Below are positions 27,911 to 39,615 of a stretch of 64,000 nt of DNA, piece by piece. A program made the position numbers and the translations under genes. This DNA comes from Seriola aureovittata (taxonomy: Eukaryota > Chordata > Actinopteri > Carangiformes > Carangidae). The stretch covers positions 620,001-684,000 of the forward strand of contig NC_079377.1 of the NCBI RefSeq assembly GCF_021018895.1, read 5' to 3'. The notes under the pieces were generated by a model that made no database searches, was not told the origin of the DNA, and saw only the letters and a list, made by a program, of their open reading frames with translations. Within the stretch, counting starts at the first letter, position 1. Every line of letters begins with the position of its first letter.

Positions 27911-28944
27911 ATCATACTTGTTAGCCAGCCAAAGAGAGACCCTATCTTCTGGATAATAAGCAACTAGCTCAGTCATCTGAAGAGGAAGTTGTTGAAGGAC
28001 AAGAACTACAAGGAGCATTATGTGAAGTTCATGAATGAGATCATTGAAAGGGGTGAAGCTGAAGAAGTTCTTGAAAGGGGGAAAGAAGGAGAAAAATTAT
28101 ATATCCCCCACCATGGAGTCCATCACTCCAAAAAACCTGACAAGCTCTGTGTTGTTTTGATTGCTCTGCCAAACACATTGGTACTACCCTAAATGATGAT
28201 CTGATGAAGGTCATCTCTTTGGTGCGGCATCATCACCGTCATGTGCCAAATATGGTCTAAAGCGTCTTGCAAAGGAGAAGCAGAGTTGGTTCCCCCTCAG
28301 CTTGCATTTCATTATGAGAGACTTTTATGTCGAAGACAGAGTCAAAAGCATAGCAAGTGTGGACAAAACTATTCAGCTTGCAAAGGAAGCTCAGAACCTC
28401 TGTGCTATGGGAGGTCTGAGACTGCACAAGTTTGTGAGCAACAACAGATCAGTGCTTGAGAGTATAGTACCACATAGTACTCACCTTCTCTGAGTCAATG
28501 ATGGAGAGAACTTTAGGGATCCACTGGCACATTGAGTCTGAAACCTTCAGATTTTGAATCTGCCTGAAGGACCAGCCAGAGACTTGCCGTGGCATACTGT
28601 CCACAGTTGCTTCCCTTTATGACCCATTTGGGTTTGTTGCTCCTTTCCTACTCATGGGGAAAGAGTACTGCAAGAAATGTGCAAAAACACCACAGGCTGG
28701 GATGACCCGCTCCTCAGTCAACTGCAACCACTGTGGCGGCGCTTCGAAGAATGATCCTTCAAATTTGGAGAAAATCAACATACCTGGTTGTTATGTGCCA
28801 GTTGACCTCAAAATCCTTAGAAGAGAGCTACACCACTTCTCTGATGCATGTACACATGGTTATGGCCAGTGTTCGTATTTGAGACAAGTGAAGGAAGACG
28901 GAACCGTTCATTGTACCCTTGTTATAGGAAAGTCCAGAGTATCT

Positions 28945-30510
28945 TATTATGGTGACCGTGACCGACGACCTGGCATCAGAAGCACTTTGGTTCAACCATA
29001 CGACTTTTATTCAGAATCTGACCCAGAGGGAGAGGCTGCTGAAGAAGTTCAGACTCTACAACTGCAGCAGGACGTTTCTGAATGGTTGGTAACCAATTTT
29101 GTGTATTTTGACTTTACATTTTCAGTTTGTTGATGTGTGCTGGCACACAGTTACTAACATGTAGCTAGGTAGCTAATGCTAACTGTTACTGTCTCGTCAT
29201 TACTGGGAGCTCTTTTGGTAAATAAGCACTATTGTGAATTGTGTAATTTAGTTATCTGTCATGCCTCCTTAGATATACTTTTACAGTCTATGAAAAGGTT
29301 TGTTGACTGAGGACTGCTAAAGGTGTTCAATGTCAAGACTAGTAAGATACTTTAATAGATGCTGACAAAGTAAATCATCCATCCATCCATTTTCTACCGC
29401 TTATCCTCTAGTAGGGTCGCGGGGGGGTCTGGAGCCTATCCCAGAATCTTTTTGGGCAAGAGGCGGGGTACACCCTGGACAGGTCACCAGTCCATCGCAG
29501 GGCAAACACATAGAGACAGACAACCATTCACACTCAATTTAGAGTATCCAATTAGCCTAGTCCCCATTTTGCATGTCTTTTGGACTGTGGGAGGAACCCA
29601 CACTTGCATGGGGAGAACATGCAAACTCCACACAGAAAGATCCCACCGCCAAGCTGGGACTCGAACCCGGAACCATCTTGTTGTGAGGCGACAGCGCTAA
29701 CCACTGCACCACCGTGCAGCTCCAGAGTAAATCATTTTTATTTTATTAATTTTTATCCATGTTTTGAGCAGTGTGTTGTTTGCAGTGAAAACCAAATCAC
29801 AAAAGAAAAAGCCCCCTTTTCTCCCACAGTCACAACATGGCAAAGCCACACATTTCTCCCCCAGAGGAAGAACTAGTTATTGCAGGTAGTCAATTGCTAC
29901 CAGCTGAGGACAGTCACAAATCACCTCACCTGAAGTCCTCACCACCCTTTTTAGTCAGGCAGCTCCAGAGAGAAATACATTCCAACAAATACTGTTGTAG
30001 GAGAGACTTGCCTGCTACAGTGTGCTATGCTATACCAACTGCTTGCAAAACACTGCCGGTGAGGTAGCCAAGCATACTTCTTACCCACCTTAGCGCCACT
30101 GTCTGTGAGTTTTTGAATTTCATAAGCGTTATATTCTGGTGAATGTTACCATTTTTCTCTATATTTTGGATAGGTGCTCCTGTGGAAACTGTGCAACCAT
30201 GCCCACAGAAGCTGAGACTATCTGCTGCTAGGAGATACCACAGGTAGCATTCTCACTAGACAAACTAATCGGTAATTTGTTTTGATTACATTACATTTAA
30301 AATAAACCATAGCATTTACCATTTGTAATTCACTGTAGGTTACGAGACGGCTACGGGGGATCGAGGAAAAATTATCATATATGGTAGACCGTCCTGGGTT
30401 GGAGCCGCTCTGCCTCAATGTGTACTCCCTCTAGAATGCCTGCAACATGTACCGCACTGACTACGGTACTTTACGGTTGAAAGGAATACACCAGTATATT
30501 TTGCTTCTTT
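28945..30510 (+). pseudogene. P2X7 cytoplasmic (ballast) domain-like pseudogene, three exons, inside the Pao remnant
   Basis: Exon 1 (about 28945-29084) encodes an acidic segment with VQPYDFYSESDPEGEA and ends ...QQDVSE plus TG. Exon 2 (30174-30243) continues in phase and gives W-C-S-C-G-N-C...MPTEAE...CC, the cysteine pattern of the P2X7 C-terminal cytoplasmic domain. Exon 3 (from 30339) encodes RPGLEPLCLNVYSL...YRTDYG, again like that domain (CITEHPGFE/VCLN-type region in fish relatives). GT and AG flank each intron. Two in-frame TAG stops, one right after the CC of exon 2 and one after YSL in exon 3, make it a pseudogene. In fish this domain is known as stand-alone small genes outside P2X receptors. 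Here exon 1 is open in the same frame as Pao RT upstream, a 159-codon chimeric frame at 28654-29133. Mode of arrival is unknown. Confidence 0.6.
29376..29722 (+). repeat. SINE-like / LINE-tail dispersed teleost repeat
   Basis: Starts with CATCCATCCATTTTCTACCG and continues with GGAGCCTATCCCAG, CACCAGTCCATCGCAGGGC, GGAGAACATGCAAACTCCAC and CGAACCCGGAACC, ending ACCACTGCACCACCGTGCAG. This is a very common teleost interspersed repeat; the end resembles a tRNA-like or retroposon segment. It lies in the intron of the P2X7-like pseudogene. Confidence 0.75.
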
Positions 30511-32334
30511 GTAAAAACATATAGCTTCAATCTAAATAAAAGATGTTAGGCAGTCTTGTTTTACTTCAGTGCACATAATTTTACAATGGTAATAACACAC
30601 CATAAATGGAGTAACACACCCTCAAATAAATTAGTTTAGTTGCTCTTTGATTTGTAAAGTTCTTCTATCAGTACATAGTGTGCATATAATAAATGAATTC
30701 AGAGGAGTCATTTCTTTAGAAATGATCAAGCATTTATTTACATCAAATGAGGTACTTATAATCAGTGATAATAGGGTATATCAACAACCAAGCACGTTGC
30801 TTCCACATGTTTGTGAATAGGATACAGAAGATACATCTCAGCACAACTCCTCAGCAGTGGAGATATGTCCCTTCTGACAGAAACCCTGCAGACATTGCCT
30901 CAAGAGGTTCAAGTATGAGCTTCACACATCAAACTGGTTTACAGGGCCTCAGTTCTTATGGGAGAAGGTGATAATCCCAGCTGCAAATATCATCACAGAA
31001 ATCCCAATTGGAGACCCTGAAGTCAAAATCGTTCAGACACTAAATGTGCAGACTACAAATCAAGCTGTTGCAAGTGTCCTGCAATGTGTCAACAGTGACA
31101 AATCGACAGACCACAGCACTGTACAGTAGCGAGAAGAAGCACAGTGTGTCATCATAAGGAATTTACCGAGACAAGTGTATCCTGAGGAGATTAAGGTACT
31201 CAGTAAAGGAAATCAACTTCCATCTCGGAGTGAACTGTATCATATGGATGCCTTTCTTGAACAAGAGGGGATCATCAAGGTGGGAGGAAAACTGAAAAAT
31301 ACAGAAACATCCAGTGATTTTTCCAAAGTTTTCATTACATTACCAGAATAATAATAGCTCATTATCCTCAGCAGGTCCAACATCAAGGCATGGGTCTAAC
31401 AATCAATGAGAAAAGATCAAATGGATACTGGTTTCCAGGGATCAACAGAACAGTTGCAGATCATGTGCATCGTGTGTTAAAACTCAGAAGATTCATAGAA
31501 GAACAATGAATGGCAGATCTGCCAGCACAGCGTGTGGATCCATCACCACCACCATTCACCTGTTGTGGAATGGGCTGCTTTGGTCCGTATTCCACCAAGC
31601 AAGGTTGCAAGGTGCACAAGCGATACAGTCTCCTTTTCACATGTCTTTGCTGTTGGGCTATCCACATTGAAATATTGGATGACATGTCAACCGTCACCTT
31701 CATTAATGGACTTTGTTGTTTCATCGCCATAAGAAGAACTGTACATCATATAAAGTGCGATCAAGAAGCTTTATTGGACCTAAACATGAACTAAGTGATG
31801 TTCTAAAGCAAGTGGAATGCTAATCATCTAACTGCATTTTTGTCTAAGAAGCAATTTGACTTCATCATGCATGCTCCCCATTTAAGCCATGTGTATAAGA
31901 GAGTCAAATCAGAACAGTAAGTAATGTTCTTCAATCCACTCTCTCAGTCTCATCAGGCAGGCTGGACGATGCCTCTCGGCGGACATTCTTCTTTGAGGCA
32001 ATGGCTATTTTAAACAGTCATCTGCTCACAGTTGATAACCTGAGTAACCCAGAGCATCCTGAACCATTAACACCCAATCACCTTCTCACAATGAAATCAG
32101 TTGCAGCTTACCACCTGCTGGCAGATTCATCGAAGAGGACATGTATGCTCACAAGAGATGGCGTCCGGCTCAATATCTTGCAGAGCAATTCTGGAGTCGT
32201 TGGAAAAGAGAAGAATTTATGTATGGACATTTTTATGGACTCACGTTGCTGAATGCACTACATGGTGTTTAGTAAGCCTTTAGAGTAAAGGTCATTTTGA
32301 GTTATAAATTATTTGTGATTTGTATCCATATTGA

Positions 32335-35095
32335 GATCCCATAAAAGATGGCGACGTTGTGTGTGGCTGGCCGTCTACCTCTGCTACCTTTTTTGTGTAT
32401 TGTCCTGTGTCTATCACTTTTATCTCACAAAGTGTCATCACTACTGGTGTATGATCGCCTGAGTCTCTTAAAAATCTGCGTTTCTGTGGATAAACTACTG
32501 ATCCAGGACTTTAATGATCAGACAAAGCCACCGCCACCTGTTCTGGCGTCTGTACCCTCTTATTTATGGCGTCTTCCTGGTCGGTTACCATGCAACAGCT
32601 GTCGCAGAAGACGAGGAAAGAGAGGTGGAGTAATATGCCGGCTGAAAGATCGCCTGGCTTCATCCTCCACGTACAATGCTCGCCATCCGCTGTTTGGTTT
32701 CTCCAGTGACTCCGCCAGTTACAACATCCGAGGCTCCGTGGTTTACTCCTACCGATGGCTGCTGCCGGTAGTACCGGAGGCCGCGTACCCACCTCCCTGC
32801 CGCCGACCCGTGAGGATCCGGAGATGGGGCCGCGCGCTGGAGAATCTCCGTCCGGTTAACCGGGCCTCCCAACAGACGGATTTGGTTCGCATGGCTCTTA
32901 TCAACACCAGATCTGTTGCAAATAAGACTTTTATCCTAAATGACTTTTTTACTTCGCATTCCTTAGATTTCCTCCTATTGACTGAAACCTGACAATATTA
33001 AATGTCGGCTTCTTCCCAAAGGTACATACTCCTCGTTTGAACTGCAATTGTTTGCGGTGGAGTTTGCAAGTCCTGTGTTGTGCGCAATTGTTTATCGCCC
33101 TCCGAAATATAATAAGGGTTTTATTCATGAGTTTTACGAGTTTCTGGCTGACATGCTCTCAAAATATGACAAGCTCCTGATCTGTGGGGATTTTAATGTT
33201 CATGTTTGTTGCCTATCTGACCAGCTCGCCACTGACTTCAAAAGCCTGTTGGCAACTTTTAACTTGATTCAATCCGTGGATAAACCAACGCACCATCTTG
33301 GGCACACATTGGACCTTGTTATATCTATCGGGCTCTCAGTTTCCCTTAAAGAGATTTCTGAGACTGCAATCTCTGATCATCTCCGTATCATTTTTGAAGT
33401 GTTAGCCCCCCAACCAGCCAGCAAACCTCTTGCTTCATCTTGTCAACGGCGTATCTTCACTCCCTCTACGGCCGATGAATTTACTGCTGCCTTCAATGAC
33501 TCACAGTTCTTTCCCTTGATCAGCCTGTCTCCCCCTCCTCGTCCTGATCATTTTCTTTCCTCCTTCCACTCCACCTGTGCTGGGATTCTGGATGCTATTG
33601 CCCCTTTTAGGCAGAAATCTACCAAGCCAAGAACGGACCCCTGGCTGAACGCCACCACCTGCACCATCAGGCAACGCTGCAGGCAGGCAGAACGTAGATT
33701 TAAGAAAGGACAAACTGCATGTGTCTCTGGAAATGTTAAGGGACTGTCTCACTGATTATCAGAGAGCTGTATGCGAAGCAAAATCTCAGTACCTCTCTAA
33801 TATTATTTCTAGTCATTGTCCTAAGGTGTTATTTGATACAATTAACACTGTTGTTAACCCATGCACTTCTGCTGTGACTGATGTATCAATAGCCACTTGT
33901 GAGAATTTTCTTCATTATTTTGTTGACAAAGTGGAGTCTGTCAGAAAAGTCACTAGTGAGAGTGTTATTATGAGTACAAATAAGGATCTACCTGTTGCAC
34001 CAGCTCATTCTGCCGTGTTTGATCAGTTTGAGCTGGTTTCCTTTTCTTCTCTCTGTGACGTTGTGAAATCTCTGAAACCTACAAATTGCCCATTAGATAT
34101 TGTCCCGGCCAAATTGTTGAAAATGGTTTTTAATACTGTGGGGCCCAGTCTCATGGTTTTAATTAATTCCTGCCTTAGATTAGGAACTGTTGCCTTTAAA
34201 CATGCTGTGGTCAGGCCCCTTCTTAAAAAGCCTAATCTTGACCCCTCAGTTTTATCAAACTTTAGACCTGTTTCCAATCTGCCCTTTCTTTCTAAGGTTT
34301 TAGAAAAAGTTGTTTTTATACAATTAAAGTCCTTTCTTGAGGATAATTCTGTTCTTGAGAAGTTTCAATCTGGGTTTAGGGCTCGGCACAGCACCGAGTC
34401 TGCACTGTTAAAGGTGCACAACGACATTTCTCTGTCTGTGGATGCCAAGTGCCCTGCTGTCTTGGTGCTGTTTGATCTCACAGCAGCATTTGACACGGTG
34501 GACCATGCAGTCCTCCTGTCACGTCTAAGTAACTATGTTGGCATCCACGGCACTGCATTGAAGTGGTTTTCGTCTTACTTGTCCAGTAGAACCTTCTCTG
34601 TTATGGTTGGTGACCTTTCCTCTTCCAGCGCTCCCCTCTTCTCTGGAGTCCCACAAGGATCTATTATTGGCCCTATACTCTTCTCATTGTGCATGCTACC
34701 ACTTGGGTCAATTATAGCCAGGCACAACCTTTCTTTTCACTCTTATGCAGACGATTCACAAATCTACCTGCCAGTGAAGCCTAATAGTAACAGTGCTCAA
34801 CGTTCTCTGTTTGATTGTACTGCTGACATTAAGCAGTGGTTGGCACAAAATTTTCTTCATCTAAATGATGATAAAACTGAATGTATTGTGTTCAGGAGTA
34901 CTGTGACGGCTGGCTTTGGCAATTTGTCTTCAAAGCTCAGTCCAATGGTCAGAAATCTGGGAGTGACCTTTGACAGTCATCTGAGGTTTGACAAACAAAT
35001 TAACAATGTTGTCAGGACTAGTTTTTTCCAGTTGCGTCTCCTGGCCAAAGTTAAAATGTTTTTAAGCCGTCACGACCTTGAGAAAGCCATCCATG
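32335..35095 (+). mobile_element. L2-like LINE, 5' and central part (endonuclease plus reverse transcriptase)
   Basis: Inserted in Pao sequence with target duplication CATATTGA (32327-32334 and 40258-40265). About 32348-32990 encodes the basic N-terminal region and the start of the endonuclease (MALINTRSVANKTFILNDFF). The endonuclease then has a stop and a deletion near 32992-33045 and resumes (FAVEFASPVLCAIVYRPPK, LICGDFNVH) to about 33730. There a frameshift moves to the frame holding the RT (33721-35095): FRPVSNLPFLSKVLEK, FQSGFRARHSTESALL, FDLTAAFDTVDH, GVPQGSIIGPILF and the catalytic YADD block. The frame is cut at 35095 by a Gypsy insertion and continues at 39616. L2/CR1 superclade by motif style; inactive. 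Confidence 0.85.
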
Positions 35096-35578
35096 TGTGG
35101 CGGGCGAGGGAATACTTGAATTATAGTTAACTCAAATCAAACAAATAAGCAAAACCAACAACGCCACCCCAGGGTTTAACCCTGAGAAAAAAAAAAGAAA
35201 AGAAAAGGAAAGAAGAAAACAAAAAAAAAGTAAATGTGTGAATAAAGCAATAAACTAAATATTCTAAACCAAGGACAACACAAGTTCGCTTTACTGAACA
35301 GGCAAGAGACGTGTTTCCAATCAAAAAAATGTACAGGAGTTTATTTCATCAATATTAAAAAAAAAACAGTGGGCATTTACCCTAAAAATAAAGTATTTTT
35401 CCTTAATACTGAGATAAGAACTGGGCGTCTTCCAGGGCTGGGGCCACTATGATTAAGGTGAGTGAGGGGGGAGTGAAGGCGTCAACTAAAAGGGGAGCAC
35501 CACAATCCACATGTTAAACACTAAACACACACACACACACACAAGGGCAAAGCCAAAAAGGAGTGAAAGGACACTACA
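35096..35578 (-). repeat. Probable 3' LTR of the - strand Gypsy
   Basis: On the - strand it begins TGTAGTGTCC and ends CCCGCCACA next to the CATG target duplication. It contains an AATAAA signal (GAAATAAACTCC) near 35345. There is no second copy in the window, because the 5' LTR is lost, so the inner border is inferred. A short (AC)n tract lies at 35525-35542. Confidence 0.5.
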
Positions 35579-35579
35579 C

Positions 35580-36478
35580 ACGATAGGAGGCAGTGTGCGC
35601 AGCAGGTTATGGAGGGTTCGATTAAATCTTTCACACTGACCATTACCTGCTGGGTGATATGGGGTGGTACGAGACTTTTGAATGCCATAGAGACTGCAAA
35701 GTTGCTGGATAAGTGAGCTCTCGAAGTTGCGTCCCTGATCCGAGTGTATCCTTGCGGGAACCCCAAACTTCGAAAACCACTCCACCACCAAAACATGGGC
35801 CACGGTAGAGGCATGTTGATCACGGGTGGGGATGGCGAGCATACATTTGCTGAAGACGTCTGTCATCACCAGAACATTTTCCATGCCATTTCGAGCAGGC
35901 TCTAGCAGGGTGTAATCAATGGCCAGAATCTCGTTGGGTCTTGATGCTAGAAGGTGTCCCATGGGGTTCCGGGCAGCAGGCTGGTTATCCTTAGCGACCT
36001 GACACTGCTCACAAGCTTGGCACCATTTTGCAACCTCTGTTGACATACCTGGCCAGTAACACCTGGATCGTAGGAGAGCTAGAGTCCGTTCCACGCCTTG
36101 ATGGCCATGCTCTTGATGAACTTGTGTTAACACCTCGGGGACTAACACAACAGGCAGGAGCAGCTGGAAGATTGGCTCAGCACCATCAGGGCGAAAGATC
36201 TGCCGATACAGGATGTTGCCCCTCTTAACCAGCCGGCCCCATTGTTGCAGCAGGGTCAATGCAGGTGAGGAGAGTTGTTGCCGCTCTGCATAACTGGGAC
36301 GCCGGCCCTGCTCCCAGTACCTCAGGACTTCCTGGATGACTGAATCAGCCTGCTGCAGGGTGCAGATGTCATCGGGAGTCTTCTCAGGTAAAGCAGTCAC
36401 AGTTGCTTGAGTTACCACAGTCTTATCCATTTTCAGAGCTTGTTGGAGGGGTTTGGGAAGCGAAGTGCCGGGAAGCAT
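35580..36478 (-). pseudogene. Gypsy integrase (C-terminally truncated)
   Basis: Shows the His-His-Cys-Cys zinc-binding N-terminus (HQEHGHQG ... CQACEQC) and the catalytic core with Asp (AIDYT), Asp ([10 protein letters not shown]) and Glu (CERFNRT). After NLLRTLPP at about 35605 the usual C-terminal part is absent and unrelated, LTR-like sequence follows. It is in a different frame from the RT upstream. Role in an intact element: cDNA integration. Confidence 0.85.
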
Positions 36479-37833
36479 GGCTGTGATGGAGGTGAGTGCT
36501 GACGAAACAAAGCATCTGCATTTCTGTTACCTCTGTCAGATCGATATTTCAGCTCGAAATCAAACGAGGCCAATTGGGCTGCCCAGCGTTGTTCTGTAGC
36601 ACCAAGCTTTGCAGAGGACAAGTGACTGAGTGGCTTATTGTCCGTATAAACAATACAATGGTGGCCCAACAGATACTCTCTGAATTTTTCATTCATCGCC
36701 CACTTAAGGGCCAGGAACTCCAACTTCATCGAACTATAGTTCGACATGTTACGCTCTGCGGGCCTCAGTCCTCGACTAGCATAAGCTATGGGCCTCACCT
36801 TGCCTTCTTGCTCCTGTGAGAGCACCGCTCCCAACCACCCATGGCTGGCATCGACTTCGAGGATGAAGGGCAGAGAGAAGTCTGCATAGGCGAGCACTGG
36901 GGCAGTGGTGAGCTTGGTCTTCAGTGCTTCAAAACTCCCTCGACACTCCTCTGTCCAGTCCTTGATGACCTGTGTGGGCCGCCGCTTGGACCTGGTGTTT
37001 CCCAGCTCAGCTACCAGTCGATGAAGGGGGGCCGCCAGCTTTGCAAAGCCCTCCACAAAGGGGTGGTAATAGCTCGCAAAACCCAGGAAGGACCGGAGCT
37101 CTGAAACCGTCTTAGGAGGCTGCCATTTTGCCACAGCCTCTATCTTGGATGAATCTGTGGAGACACCATTAGCAGATATTACACGGCCCAGGTAACGCAC
37201 CTCTGGCTGGAAGAAGGTGCATTTAGAGAGATTTGCCTTTAGTCCTTCCTGCTGAAGCCGACCCAGCACCGCACCAAGCCGCTGAAGATGCTGCTGTACA
37301 GTGGAGGAAAACACAACAATATCATCAAGGTAGAGGAGCAATGACTGGCCCTGTTGATCACCAAAGATTCTGTGCATTAGTCTCTGGAAGGTACTAGGAG
37401 CATTACAGAGTCCGAATGGCATCCGGTTCCATTCGAACAGACCAAATGGAGTGCAGAATGCGGTTTTGGGCCGATCTTCCTCAGCGACTGGGACCTGGTT
37501 GTACCCACTGGCCAGGTCCATGGTGGAGAACCAGCGTGCACCAGTGAGAGCATCCAATGACTCACCGATGCGTGGAAGTGGAAACGCATCCTTCCTGGTC
37601 TTGTTATTTAGCTGTCGGTAATCAACACACATGCGGAGGCCCCCATCCTTCCTCTTGACTAGCACAATGGGGGAGGCGAAGGGGCTGCTACTCTCTCTGA
37701 TCACCTGTGCGTTAAGAAGCTGATTAATATGCTCTTTAACGGCTTCGTAGTCAGAAGGGGGGACACGTCTATAGCGTTGTTTGACAGGGGTCTCATCTAC
37801 AAGAGGGATCTCATGACTATTAGATTGGTGCAA
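36433..37833 (-). pseudogene. Gypsy reverse transcriptase and RNase H
   Basis: An open frame of 466 codons covers RT and RNase H of the - strand Gypsy. RT blocks seen: VKRKDGGLRMCVDYRQLN, FSTMDLASGYNQV, MPFGLCNAPSTFQRLM and the catalytic YLDD in LLLYLDDIVVF. RNase H blocks: LEVDASHGWLGAVLSQ, YSSMKLEFLALKWA and YTDNKPLSHL. This is the best-preserved part of the element, but it is out of frame with both protease (upstream) and integrase (downstream). Confidence 0.9.
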
Positions 37834-38814
37834 CCTAAGTCAGTGTCATGAGCAGAGAAAACAGATGTATATTTCCCAAGGAGAGACCTCACCTGTCCCT
37901 GCTCTTCTGAGGACAACGAAGACAAATCTGCACCCTCAACCTGGTCCTGCACTGTGGGTAGGGCTGTTTGAAATGCTACAGTGGCTACAGTGGATGGAAC
38001 CTCTGTAACTCCTACAGGTAAGCTCACAACGTTCACCTGTTCCAGGGTGCCAACAGTAGTGTGTGGATATAACAATACCTCAATGGAGCCAACATTGACA
38101 ATGGGTATGTACGCTGTACCTCTAACCACCCTAACCAAAGATGGAGAAGCCAGCAAGCCAGCAGGTAAACCAGAGTCCAGGGGCTCGAACAACACGGTAG
38201 TATCAAAACACAGCTCTGAGCATGTAACTGCTACTATTTTCACCTGGAATGTGATGTGCGCGCTTACCTCTGACCTTAACCTTTCCTTTCAGCTGCGGAG
38301 GGGCGGTTTGCGTGGTTGCCTGATGGCACTTCTGCAACGCCTGTGTGACAGGTTGTGGGGCCTGAACGACAGAAGACAGTTCAAACAATGACAAACCATG
38401 CTGCACAAAGAGCTCTTGGTAGCATTTCTCAATCACGTTCATTCCCAGCACACCAGGGGCCTGAAGAGGAGCATCACCAGGAAGGTCCTTTACAACCAAG
38501 ACACCACACCGCAAAATCAATTTACCACACAACTCAACATCAAGCTCCAAGTAGCCAAGGTAGGGAACACTCAACCCATTAGCTGCCCTTAACTGTAACC
38601 AACTACAGGATTTAAGTCGCTCTTGGCCCCAGGGTTTAAAATGCTTTTGGAAGAAGATCTCGGTAACAGTAGAAACCATAGAACCAGTGTCAATCACACA
38701 TGGCACCTTGACTCCACCCATAACAACCTCAAAATGGGGACAAGAGGAAACCAGTTTTGGAGCATGAGTCAACTCACCCAGCACGGGACATGAGCCGTTA
38801 GAGGCCCCATCCAA
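37797..38814 (-). pseudogene. Gypsy aspartic protease and linker
   Basis: The first part (38814-38203) carries the retropepsin active-site motif VIDTGSMVS and the LRAANGLSVPYLGYLEL segment typical of this Gypsy clade. The following linker to RT (38243-37797) is in another frame, so at least one frameshift separates the two parts and another separates them from RT. Confidence 0.8.
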
Positions 38815-39271
38815 ACTGTGGCTCTGCAGTTTGGTGGGTGCTAGTTTTCCGGAGCTGCATTGCGTTCTGGCTGCCTGGCAGAGGGCTGTGAAACACGTGA
38901 GGGGAACTGAGGACGAGGTGAAACACGCACACCATCACCATTCTCTTGCAAAATGACCAGGTCTCTGACAGCGGTTACATACTAGAGGCCCGCGGCAAGC
39001 CGAAAGACTACGGGCATGAGGACGCTGCATGTGCGCAAGGCTCTGGGTTAACTGACTAAGCTGTTCTTGTTGCTGCCTCAACATTTCTTTCACCTCACTC
39101 ATTTCAGATGAATGGGGGAAATATTATAATTATATTATATTGAATGCCACTGATGGAAGGGAAAGAGTTACTACGGCCTCTGAAGGCGCTATGCAAACCT
39201 TCACGTTCCCACCTAATTGCTTCCCCTCTAACGTCGAGCAATGTAGCTGTAGGTTGACTACGCACAAACTG

Positions 39272-39611
39272 TTAAAGTTCTCGTCTTAAAGTGCTATCTA
39301 ACACCTGCTCAACAAACTGATTCCGCAATAGACCCTCTACATTAAGCATTCCGGCTGGTGCACGCTGCTTTATTCTTTCCATCAGACTCATAAGGGCAAG
39401 GGAGAATTCAAGTAACGTTTCTCCTTCATGTTGTTTGCGAGAGAAGAAAGCTTCCTGCAAGGCCACGTAAGACTCAGAGCAGCCATAAAGTTCCTCTAGT
39501 ATAGCCATTATCCTAGCTGGATCCCCACGCTCTAGATTAGAGCGGTATTTAATTTCGTCCCGCGCTTCCCCCTCTAAATGGTCATAGAGAAAGAAAGCCT
39601 GTCCTGCTACA
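39272..39611 (-). pseudogene. Gypsy gag fragment
   Basis: Encodes a gag core segment (MAILEELYGCSESYVALQEA ... LLRNQFVEQVLDSTLRREL). The frame is open upstream to the element's truncated edge at 39611, so the true start of gag is missing. Confidence 0.75.
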
Positions 39612-39615
39612 CATG

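Larger units (their letters stand above)
27960..32334 (+). mobile_element. BEL/Pao-type LTR retrotransposon remnant (pol), interrupted
   Basis: Pieces of a Pao-type pol run in order on the + strand. 27984-28140: RT N-terminal part (YIPHHGV and KPDK motifs). 28225-28495: RT core with FYVEDRVKSI in place of the usual Y-V-D-D block. 28500-28650: connection region (VASLYDPFGF-like). 28654-28945: region ending GYGQCSYLRQV...VIGKSRV. 30765-30930: end of RNase H-like region (IIGYINNQAR, QWRYVP, NPADIASRG). 31120-31790: integrase with an H/C-rich N-terminus and a CFGPY...HIE segment. 31850-32250: integrase C-terminus with LTPNHLLTMKS. There are many frameshifts and stops. Sequence after the L2 insertion (40266-40340, including TTTGGTGGGAATG) and perhaps 47814 onward may be its continuation. 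No LTR pair was found. Confidence 0.75.
35096..39611 (-). mobile_element. Ty3/Gypsy LTR retrotransposon, 5'-deleted, inserted in the L2 element
   Basis: Flanked by CATG on both sides (35092-35095 and 39612-39615). Removing the insert and one CATG restores the L2 reading frame exactly. On the - strand in order: partial gag (39611 to about 38935, including EELYGCSESY and LLRNQFVEQV), protease, RT, RNase H, integrase, 3' LTR. The 5' LTR and the start of gag are missing. The - strand 5' end begins TGTAGCAGG inside gag, while the presumed LTR begins TGTAGTG, so a deletion through the shared TGTAG would explain the structure. The gag zinc knuckle at 38979-38938 is CX2CX4HX4 with the last Cys replaced by Trp, followed by a stop codon. 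Confidence 0.85.

Noticed and set aside
32511..32872. - strand frames over the 5' part of the L2 element
   Set aside because: They are antisense to the LINE coding strand, GC-rich, and have no domain.
35127..35324. 65-codon - strand frame in the Gypsy 3' LTR
   Set aside because: Phe/Ser-rich translation of A/T-rich LTR sequence with no domain.
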